A stretch of DNA of 64,000 bases from NCBI GenBank assembly GCA_905250075.1, contig CAJNOP010000197.1:124001-188000 (forward strand). The letters run 5' to 3'. Shown here piece after piece: positions 53,634 to 62,616 of this stretch. Within the stretch, counting starts at the first letter, position 1, and each line of letters opens with the position of its first letter. The notes below the pieces were generated by a model. It did no database searches. It was not told the DNA's origin and was given only the letters and a program-made list of their open reading frames with translations. The stretch is from Rotaria sp. Silwood1 (lineage: Eukaryota; Rotifera; Eurotatoria; Philodinida; Philodinidae). The position numbers were made by a program, and so were the translations under genes.

Positions 53634-55924
53634 CACTCACATACCAGATAAAAGTTAATTATACGCATATCAAGACGACAAAACTAAACACACATTTCAT
53701 AAAATATATACAAAAATTGATCCTATTGCAAACTTTTTTTTTCTTTTAGACACATAATATTTCGATGAGCGAAAAATAACAAAGCTATGAAAAAAGAAAA
53801 CAGTTTAATACCAATGACAGTCGAAAACTAGGATGCTACAAAATCAGGCCTAAAAAAGGATGGTCCTGTGGTTTCCTATGGAAAATATAATAGCGTTAAT
53901 ATTTTGCTGCTACACAGAATAACTATCTGTTTACGTACCATTATCTTCAATTATTTCAACACCATATTCATATTAAATTGATTCATTCAGACCATTTTTA
54001 GTTTACAAATGCTCTTCAAAATCAGCTAAGCTTCAAATTCTGTGAAAAGTTATGTGAGAAAAGAAATATATGACTAGTAAGCGTCTGGACGTACATGAAC
54101 GTTTGACAATCTTCTTTCCTTTCACTTGAATATCTTTTATGGATGATCTCTTATTAAGAAACTGTTTGTTTTAATCTTGTTGATATATTCTAATTATAAA
54201 TGAAGTCATTTCTTTTATTCTAACGAAATTTATTATTGAAATTTCCCTTTTTCTTGTTTCTTAAATATATTTTCTTCATTAGTTCTTTTCGGATTTATTA
54301 AATTAGGAATTTCAATCGAATCCAAATCATAGGCTTGCTATGAATATATTAACATGCATGAATGAGAGCAATAATAATTACTTTCACTTGATTTTTTTTT
54401 AGAAATTTCTATTATACATTTGATAGTACAAAACTAATTCAGCGAAGTACTTCTTGAATTTAATCAGACGAATATATGTCGACTTTTATCATCAACTGTA
54501 TTTTATTTTTCTATACTGGCTTTGCTTTTTACTTGCATGATACTTTATTATGCAGAATAAGGTGTCAACAGATACTCTGTTAATGGAAACAAAGTTCCTA
54601 TTTATACGTGTTTCAGATTTCTAATGGGAAATGTGTGATTCAGTTATAGTACATACTTTTTGATCACTGAGTTTTACACGATTTTGATATAATCTTTTGT
54701 GGCCTTTGTAAGACTTAAAATGACTTCCGATAGACTTTTCCTCAAGCAATTTAACGATAATGTGGATTAAATACAATTATTTACGCTAATTAACAACATC
54801 ACATTAAACATTTCAAATACAATTTAGTTGCAGAAAAGAACTAATATTTTTCCACAATGTCAGAAATAATGAAAAATATTGAAAAAAAAAATTAAGTAGT
54901 TCATTTTTTTTGATGGCGCTTGTGCCACTATGAGATGGTTAAGTTCGATGCGGTAATTCTATGCTTCATCCGAAAAGAACATCAAGTTCAGAGGTTTTTT
55001 AGATTTGGAACTTTTCGAAAACGCCATCTAGTTCAATAGATTGTTAAACCTGTTTCCAATAGAAGATCCAATTTTCCTTTACTCATCAAAAAACTTGACA
55101 TTCTAGTGAATTCACTATAGAATAGTGTCTATCTCCTGATGGAATCGAGTGAAAATCATAAAACACTTCTAAAGAGAGGTGTCAAATTATATTAAATATG
55201 ATCCTGCTTTCGAAAACTTTCGAATCTTTAATATTCTAAGCACGACATTCGTGAAGGCTATTGAAAGCATGATGTACATTGTTTTTGGCGGCTTTTATGG
55301 CAAATTCCGATAGAGAATGGAAACATAGCATCGAACTCTATGTATGACTACTTCGCACTAGCTCTTATATTCAAGGAACTTATTTGAACTAAATTGATTG
55401 GAAGTCAATGTAGTAAAAGCGTAAAAAACAGGTCGAAGAAAGTGTTTCGTTAGTCATTCAGAGTATCATGAAGGCCAAAAAGATCATATTGAAATTGTGA
55501 AAAATAAAGTAGCCAGAAACGGTTTGCAATAACCGATTACAATATTTCGTATTGAAAAATATCACTGGCGAAACAATGGTTATCTTGATATACGTTGTTT
55601 TATAGTTCATTTTCTTTAATGTATTGATCTATCACCAATTCATATAAGATTTCATTATGTATTAAAAAAAGAAACCGTGATTTAAATCCTCACAATGCTT
55701 TGACTGATACAAACATTTTCATATGATAATAATTGCAATTCATCAGTGCCATCACCGTTATGATGTCGTGAGTTTTCTTCAATGTTATCGTCTTGTACAG
55801 AAATTATAGGATGCATAACGCTGTGATTTTAAATAATATCAACAACAAATTTTATACCAGATTGAAGCACATCGAATTCAAAAAATTCCTAAGTTTTTAC
55901 GCTCAATCAGCAGAGATAAATTCC

Positions 55925-57166
55925 CAAGGGGGAAACAGCTCATCTCGAGCCATTCGAATAGCTAGGAATGGATCGTAATTGATCGGAATAGCTATGGAAT
56001 GGATAGAAATGTGTAATTTTCTCATAACTTTAAATTCGAATTTTAACGTCTTAGTATTTCTAGAATCGTCAATTTTTAGTTCTAGTGACTGTGTCAATTA
56101 GGGTTACAGATTCGGATTCGCCGACCATGATTACCTTCTGTGATACTTTATAATGTTTTTTAATCCCACGACCTTGGACCTGTCACAGACAAACTCATTT
56201 TATTTCATATGACCCTCCCTTCAGTCGAGGGAATAAGCTCACGAGAAAAGCTAACTTTAAGATGCAAAGCAGTAATTTACAAAAGTTAGGTATAGATGTG
56301 AACAATTTCGAATATCTCTGATTAGATAGGAATGGATAGGAATGCCCGAATGAGTGTTTCCCCCTTGTTCTACTCACTGTTATCGACAACTAAATTGTAT
56401 ATGTGTTATTTTTTATCCTTCAACGTTACTTGAATATTTTAGAAAAGCAATTATTAAGTGTGAACAAATGAATGTAATGTAGAATAATCCGGAATCTCGG
56501 ATATCGCGTGCCACCTAGATTATACGAGAAGAAGAATTCTAATGACTTAACAGATCGATTAGAGGATTCTTACTAAAATTAGCCCCACTTCAGAAGCGTT
56601 TGTAAATTTTTTGGAAATTGGCCAACAAAAAAATACGATGACTTTGCTCAAGAAAAACAAAATATTTTTCGAGATTTGTGGATCAAACTCATGCTGCCCT
56701 TTCAGAATACAACTACTTTGCATTTCCAAATGAATTTTTCCCCATCGCATCGATGTTTCATGTACTTAACATATGGATATAGTGTGGTTTTCAATCAATG
56801 AAAATCGATTGATTTTCGCTGTTTGATATCGCTACTTGTGAATATGCGGTAGCTAAGTTCAACATTATATAAATTGAATTCGATGAAAAATTGTAACCTT
56901 CGGAAAATGGCAAGTTTCTAAAGACAGATACTGTCATTTATAGAAATGATACAATAGAGTAGAAATGAACCATTTGCATTAACTTAAAGTTAAGTATTTA
57001 GAAGAAAAATATAATACCTGGTGTTTAATGTTAAATAAAATCACTTAAGTAATGCAATTTATTCAGTCTCGTTAAATAAAATAGTCCACTCCTATAGGAC
57101 AGTGCTTCGGAGTAAATAGGAACGGCTGGGAATGCCAGGGAATGCACAAATGAGTTTTCCCCCTTG
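55925..57166. mobile_element. hAT-like non-autonomous element with 8-bp target duplication
   Basis: The element begins CAAGGGGGAAACAGCTCAT and ends in the inverted form ATGAGTTTTCCCCCTTG. It is flanked on both sides by TAAATTCC (55917-55924 and 57167-57174), a perfect 8-bp direct repeat, the length typical of hAT insertions. Subterminal GGAATGG/GGAAT motifs recur near both ends, as in hAT subterminal transposase-binding repeats. A second inward copy of the right terminus ends at 56367 (GTTTCCCCCTTG), suggesting an internal duplication or a nested relative. No transposase is encoded in 1.24 kb, so it must rely on a source elsewhere. Confidence 0.75.
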
Positions 57167-57612
57167 TAAATTCCCTTCTTCAGGCAGTTCAAACTTATGA
57201 AGCCGAGAAGAATGACAATCAGATACGGAACACAATCATTTTGATGAAGAAACTTTTAACACACATGAAAATAAATATTGCATCTTTTGAAATTATTTTA
57301 TGCTCATATCCATCTCATTTGTCTTCTATAGAAACGCTAATGCTCATCATACTGATTGTTGATTATGTTCATCAAGTTTTAAGAAATAAACATTACTTTT
57401 TGATATTCATCATTTTAAATGGGATCTGGTTTAAATTGCCTCGCGAAAGGAATTTTTCTCAGCTAATTTGACGTAGAATTTTAGGAATTATCTAAATTTG
57501 ACACTGAAAATTTGCATTAACGCTTACTATTTACTGTTCGTGAATCCAATATTTGACATGTTTTAATGTCGTTTAAAATTTTTTTGTTGATGTTGTTTGG
57601 AACTCACAGTGT

Positions 57613-57650
57613 TATCCTCTCTGACAAAATATTTTCACGCACTCTGTACT
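57613..57650. repeat. Diverged direct repeat, first copy
   Basis: GTTATCCTCTCTGACAAAAT followed by ATTTTCACGCACTCTGTACT resembles the sequence at 58223-58262 (GTTATCTCCCTGGTAAATCA then TTTTTACGCACCCTGTACTG), with similarity also upstream. Probably a pair of related transposon ends lying in the same orientation. Confidence 0.45.
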
Positions 57651-57945
57651 TTTACGAAATGTAAATTATTCCTTAAAATTCTCATAGTTTTTCATCTACT
57701 TAAAGTCATCTTCACATTTTCTCTTTGTTCTTTTGTAAGATCACATTCAAGTCATTCTCTTGATCTATTGACAGTGCGTACAAAGAGCAAAAAAACTTTT
57801 TTTTTTTTCATAACTTACAGAACAAGTAACGCGACACAAACGTCGCTAACCCTTTACTGAAAGGATCTATGCCGTTGTGCATGTCGTGGGTGAACACACG
57901 AGCTACGGACCTACTATTCTCACATATACTTAAAGGAACAAAGGA

Positions 57946-58051
57946 TGTGGGTGTGGGTGTGGGATGAAGTGTGGAGTGTGGGGATGGATATGGATGTACG
58001 TCTGATCGAACTGAAGACTCACCCACACCTACTCAACCCACCCACACCCTA
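57946..58051. repeat. Telomere-like TGTGGG cluster facing a CCCACA-rich cluster
   Basis: Three perfect TGTGGG units at 57946-57963 and a fourth at 57977-57982 are followed about 40-70 bp later by C-rich CACCCACACC and ACCCACCCACACCC. The G-rich strand therefore reads toward the C-rich one. TGTGGG is, as I recall, the bdelloid telomere unit; here it is very short and interstitial. Confidence 0.6.
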
Positions 58052-58222
58052 ATGACTCACTGTCGATATATTATCACAATAATACTGCGGAAATGTCTAG
58101 AGTTTTGTTATGTTTGTTATAAAAAGTTGGCAAAACTCTTACCCTGTAAAACCGACAAATTCCATTTTTGACGAGCATTCATTTGGTATAAAATTTGTTA
58201 TTAGTGCTGTTTAAAATCATAG

Positions 58223-58262
58223 CGTTATCTCCCTGGTAAATCATTTTTACGCACCCTGTACT
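58223..58262. repeat. Diverged direct repeat, second copy
   Basis: Partner of the sequence at 57613-57650, same orientation and about 610 bp away; the two flank the telomere-like cluster. Identity is only moderate. Confidence 0.45.
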
Positions 58263-58322
58263 GTCGAGCCAAATGAAGTTCTTTGTGATAACTAATATAG
58301 AGTTCAACATGATGATACATAA

Positions 58323-59115
58323 GCTACTCCTAAAGTTCTTGAACAATTAGTACGACTTATGCATATAACTCATGAAAATTTATTAAAGTATCGTGGCATT
58401 GCTCTTGAGTATGATCATATATTATTCTTTATGGAGTATTGTAGTCATGGTACAATAGCTCAACTTTTACTCGGTACCTCATCGTCTTCATCATCATTAC
58501 ATATAGATACACGTTGTCTATCAGCTTCACTTGTTTATTCATTAAATCATACATCATCTGTTGATAAAGATATTATACAAATAACAGCTGATTTTGTTTT
58601 TTTTTGACGAATATCTTGTTCAAGGTTATTTAAGACAATTATTATCAGCATTATCATGTTTACATGAAAAAAGAAATTATTCATTGTGATACACGAATAT
58701 TAATATATTTTTAAAAGATTCAATTTTGTTTATGATTCTAAATTTATGAAAAAACAATCATTATTACTTGATATGGAAGTTATTGCTAATATACGTGAAT
58801 CAATTGTTTTTTTTATGCCCCTGAAACTATAACACAATGAAAAAACAATTAAATCTGATATATGGTCATTATATTGTACAATTGTTCATATATTAACAGG
58901 TTGTATACCATACAGTAATTCATCAATAGCATCAAGTGCTTATTATCGGCAAGTTATTAATTGGGTTGCTAATGGTGTACAACGAACAATTTCAACTGAT
59001 TTATGTTTAACAAATGAATGTATTGGTTTTTTTTGAGCAATGCTTCCGACATGATCGTAACCTACGATGGTCATCTCTTGAACTTCTTGAACATCCATTT
59101 GTTAAAGAAATATAA
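58323..59115 (+). pseudogene. Degenerate MEKK4 (MAP3K4)-like protein kinase domain
   Basis: Fragments of a STE11-type kinase domain read in order but in shifting frames: HENLLKYRGIALEYDHILFF and MEYCSHGTIAQLLL, then YLRQLLSALSCLHEK, EIIHCDTRILI, YAPETI, DIWSLYCTIVHILTGCIPYS, and finally CFRHDRNLRWSSLELLEHPF with FVKEI before TAA at 59113-59115. The HRD motif has become HCD, the catalytic-loop Lys and the DFG region are not recoverable, and the N-lobe with the ATP-binding Lys is absent; an in-frame TAA lies at 58320-58322. Frames change at homopolymers: T 58597-58605, A 58667-58672, T 58807-58814 and T 59027-59034. Some of these could be assembly errors, but loss of the catalytic motifs is not explained that way. 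It faces the KATNAL2-like fragment on the other strand. Confidence 0.75.
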
Positions 59116-59308
59116 AAGGTTTTTTTAATTTATGATTTGTAAATAGATTGATTTCTTCTTTTAGAATTGGTAATAAAAACAAAAAGAATTATTTTCATGT
59201 TCAATTTTCTTAATGCTTTGTTTCATGTACTTAAAGCTTTACTAAATAATAAAAAAAAATTCTTATGATCGAAATGAAAGAAATATATCGCTGCTATTTA
59301 AGACAAAT

Positions 59309-59509
59309 GAGCCTGTCTACGTAAAACGTTATTCCGTCACGCTTTGTTTGTTTCATTACGTACAAACTACTCAGTGTCTAGGATCAAATGTTTTTGCAGT
59401 TTTGGACCAAAAATTGGGCTTTTCAAAATGAGACATTGTAAAGCTGTCCACGATTCCTTATTCACTACAAACAGAGCGTGACGGAATAACCCCTTCCGTG
59501 GACAGGCTC
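59309..59509. mobile_element. Short MITE with ~42-bp terminal inverted repeats
   Basis: The left end GAGCCTGTCTACG...TTATTCCGTCACGCTTTGTTTG is matched by the right end CAAACAGAGCGTGACGGAATAA...CGTGGACAGGCTC. The element is 201 bp and flanked by AAAT on both sides (59305-59308 and 59510-59513), a possible 4-bp target duplication. No coding capacity. It lies between the kinase and katanin-like pseudogenes. Confidence 0.75.
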
Positions 59510-59712
59510 AAATCTTTCATTTACGGCAACTATTTCAGTAAAAGAAAAACTCATTCCACGGCTACTTTGTTTTCAACACAACTTGTAACGTTTGACAAAA
59601 GTTCATCAATAATCAATTTTATTTTTTTTAAGAAAATAGAAATATATGCATTCTATAAAAAATATGTGCAATTATCAACAATATGTTATATTTTGTAACG
59701 ATAGAAAATCTT

Positions 59713-60902
59713 TTAAACAGATTCAAATTCTTTTTGACATTGTATATATTTATCTTTAAAGGCTCGTGTTGATAATTTTATTGTTGATAAAACTTTTTCA
59801 ACATCAGTTGTTGTTATTGAATCAAGTTGAATACATTTACTTAATTCAGGATCTAAAATAAATTCGAAAAGAATTTTCATTAAAATCAAAAAACAACATC
59901 ATTTAATACCATCTTGAAGGGTTTCAAGTATATCAAATACTTGTCGCAATAGATTCATTGCGGCTTCTTTACATACAAGTATGATATCCACACCAGAATA
60001 ACCCTCTTTAGATTGGAAAAAACAAATTTCTTAAATATAATTCAATTTCTAATCATACGAACATTGCTTAATCGCTCATAATCAAGATCAGAATATCAAA
60101 CAAGACCATTATTTTCACAAATAACAGTTGGTGGTAAAAATTGTTGAAATATAGTTTCTTGGGCTTCTTTTGTTGACAAATCAACTAAAACACGTTTTTC
60201 TAAACGCCTTAACATAGCATGATCAAGTTTTCTAAAACATTTATCATTAAAAAAACTATATAAATATATAACAAAAAAAACCTAACCAATGTAAATTTGA
60301 TGCAGCAAGAAGAAAAACAAGATCATTTGTTTTAGCTTGGTGCATCAAGTTGAACAAGTAATTCAGTTTTCATTCTTCGACTACTCTCATGTTCACTATC
60401 AAAGAAAAAAGAAATTTTTTCCAATAGATATAAAAAAAATTGCATTCTTTTTTTTCCGTACGATCTTGCATTATCATCACTGCCATGTTGACTCATTATT
60501 GCATCAAGTTTATCCAAAAAAAAGTGCTGATGAAGCATGAAATCGTGCTGCTTCAAATAAAACGCGTACAAGGTTTTCCGAAGCATCAAGCCATTCGATA
60601 GCAATAGTTAATGCTGATATATTAAAAAATGTTGTTTTACATTCAGTTGCTACTGCTTTAGCTAATACAGTTTTTCCTCTACCAAGTAGATCATATAACA
60701 GTAAGGCTTTCCATGATTTTTAGTATACCAGTAAATAATTGTGCATATTAATCAAACAAAAATGATAGTTTTTTTTTGTTTTTTCCTTTAGTATTTATTC
60801 CTACTCGTATTGGATAAACAATTTCTTCTTTTATAGTACGTTTAGCTGCATCAGATCCAATAAGAGAATCCCAATCTACACTTGGACCATGAAGATAGAT
60901 AT
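59713..60902 (-). pseudogene. KATNAL2: Degenerate KATNAL2-like AAA ATPase
   Basis: Minus-strand pieces follow the C-terminal AAA part of katanin-like 2: DIYLHGPSVDWDSLIGSDAA, a Walker A region reduced to DLLGRGKT (family GPPGTGKT; 60668-60691), [101 protein letters not shown] and the terminal FKDKYIQCQKEFESV stop. Breaks: a frameshift at the A run 60516-60523 in Walker B, a frameshift near 60330-60336, and an in-frame TGA at 60096-60098. Splice sites around several pieces are still recognisable, so it is an old gene copy and not a retrocopy. The N-terminal half is absent from the window. The intact family severs or remodels microtubules in cilia; this copy cannot bind ATP normally. Confidence 0.85.
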
Positions 60903-61674
60903 CTTTGAAAACAAAATTTTATTTCAATATGCGTTTGTAGAGAATTCTCACACTTGTATGCTTCTCTATTTAAAAAGGAAATCACAAGGATGTCAACAAA
61001 CATTTATTAAGAAAGTATAATCAAAAATAAAATGAATAAAATATTAGTTGCAATGGTACTCATATGTTAGTTTCATTTTCACAAGTCCTTTGTTATGCGC
61101 TATTTCTATTCTTTGGAATAAAATTTAATAAAATAACAATATACAAGTACTTTAGAATCTAATAGAACTTCAAGTTCTATTTATCAATTCGATCGAAGCA
61201 GTTCCAAAGAAGCCAAGCAAGGCTACGCATGAGATGGGACAGTCTCATCCTATTAGTTCCATGGAATGCAATATTTTTGAAAGACGTCACATAGAACAAA
61301 TGGAACAGAAAATTTTCGAAGAAGGTTCCATTCCATTCCGTTCTATTATATGAAACAAACATCTTTTATATAAAGCTATTTTTTGTTAAGAACAATACAA
61401 TCATTTTGATATAGATGTCATTCTCGCTTATTCGAGCGAAACAGTCTAGGAATGAAGAAATCATATTTTTCTACTCTGTAGATTGTTAAGTAAATTGATA
61501 AGTTTGTTAAAAAAGTGTACCTTTTTAAGAACATCCCCCCTTCTTTTTTGGCCAAAACCTCGATTTCGAGTTGGTCCTAAGATATGCTAACCACAAGTGT
61601 CATGTACCCATGGAAAATTTTTTTTTTGTGAAAAACCGCTCGAAACCACGGTATCACAAACTGCGGCAATCAAC

Positions 61675-61805
61675 GGTTTTCGAAACCGCCAAAGTCAGAC
61701 CTTTTATGCGGTTTTTCAAAACCGTCAAGAGCCGCGGTAATTTCACACCGCGGCTTTCACCTGTATTCAAAACCGCATAAAACGTCTGACTTTCGCGGTT
61801 TTCAT
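61675..61805. repeat. Nested palindrome within the CCGCGG block
   Basis: GAAACCGCCAAAGTCAGACC...TTTTATGCGG on the left is matched inversely by CCGCATAAAACGTCTGACTT...TCGCGGTTTTC on the right. The centre again pairs (GAGCCGCGGT against ACCGCGGCTT). A single strand could fold into a hairpin of over 100 nt. Confidence 0.75.
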
Positions 61806-62093
61806 AGCCACATCTGACTCAGGTATGACCAGACTAACCTGAACTTTCGAAAACGTTCAGGTGAGCCGCCCTTCGAGGGGCACTGTAGTGAACTTTTAGA
61901 AGTTCCATTACCACAAAATTACATTGTAGTGAGAGATAGAATATGAAAACTTATTTAAAAATTTCATGAAAATATCAGGGCACGACATCCTCTTCGTCCT
62001 TACACATTCCATTACGATGGTATAAGCACCAGACATACCGCGGTTCTTCAGCTGAAAACCGCGGTTATTCGGCGGTATACCGCGGTTACTGAT

Positions 62094-62400
62094 GGCTATA
62101 CCGCGGTTTTTGAAACCGCTCAATTCTGTGCTATTTACCACCGCGGTTACTTATGACTATACCAAGGTTTTTGAAACCACTTAATATCGTGGTATTTGCC
62201 ACCGTAGTTATTGATGGTTATACCGCGGTTTTTGAAACTACTCAATTCCGCGGTGTTTGCCACCGCCGTTACTAAGGACTATACCGCAATTTTAAAAATC
62301 GTTGAATACCGGTTTATGCAATGCCGCGGTTTCCAATAACTATATCGCAATTTTTTAGACCGTTGAATACGATGGTATTTAGAACCGCGGTTCTGAATAC
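62094..62400. repeat. 61-bp tandem repeat, five units
   Basis: Each unit follows the pattern CTATACCGCGGTTTTTGAAA, then ACCGCTCAATTC..., then TTTGCCACCGCGGTTACT. The CCGCGG (or its mutated forms CCAAGG, CCGCAA, TCGCAA) recurs at 62101, 62162, 62223, 62284 and about 62345, i.e. every 61 bp exactly. Most mutations inside the hexamers are CpG-destroying transitions. Confidence 0.85.
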
Positions 62401-62546
62401 AAGCAACGCGGTTTCAGGAAACCGCGGTTCAAAACAACCGCCATCAACCGCGGTTATCCAATCGAAACCGCGATTTCCTCTAGTAAAACCGCGGTCGAAT
62501 GAAAAAAACCGAGGTTTTGAGCGGTTTTTTGAAAAAAATTGTCCAT

Positions 62547-62616
62547 GGGTGGGTGGGTGTGAGTGCGGGGAGTAGTGTGGGTGGGTGAAAGAAAGAACAA
62601 CGCCCACACCCACATC
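62547..62616. repeat. Second telomere-like G-rich/C-rich pair
   Basis: GGGTGGGTGGGTGTGAG and GTGTGGGTGGGTG (G-rich) are followed by CGCCCACACCCACATCC (C-rich). The complement of the latter, GGATGTGGGTGTGGG, is identical to the start of the cluster at 57943. It has the same G-then-C orientation as that locus. Confidence 0.6.

Larger units (their letters stand above)
49771..58322. other. Gene-poor, repeat-rich region
   Basis: No intact gene is supported in 8.5 kb. It contains the 5' side of WDR26, two GGAGGA-rich patches, an inverted-repeat element (52421-53349), a hAT-like element with target duplication (55925-57166), a diverged direct-repeat pair (57613 and 58226) and a telomere-like patch (57946-58051). 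The stretches between them (49900-50960, 51060-52420, 53640-55900) show no family-recognisable coding sequence; their ORFs are short and isolated. Confidence 0.55.
61606..62550. repeat. CpG-rich block of CCGCGG palindromes inside an inverted repeat
   Basis: The outer ends are inverted copies: ACCCATGGAAAATTTTTTT...AAAACCGCTCGAAACCACGG on the left, and on the right the complement of ACCCATGGACAATTTTTTTC...AAAACCGCTCAAAACCTCGG. The interior carries about fourteen CCGCGG hexamers, mostly as ACCGCGGTT, in a genome region otherwise very poor in CpG. Overlapping minus-strand ORFs reading NRG repeats are a by-product of this motif. No transposase is visible. Confidence 0.8.

Noticed and set aside
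53393..53749. ORF with GGKGGKGG repeats
   Set aside because: Explained by the AAAGGAGG simple repeat; no splice sites, homologue or codon signal elsewhere in it.
55925..56367. Shorter 443-bp version of the hAT-like element as the true unit
   Set aside because: Its right flank (TTCTACTC) does not repeat the left flank TAAATTCC, whereas the outer end at 57166 does.
61908..62613. Minus-strand ORFs with NRG peptide repeats
   Set aside because: The peptide repeat is the translation of AACCGCGGT; the repeat occurs in several frames and on both strands, so it is a DNA-level repeat and not a protein.
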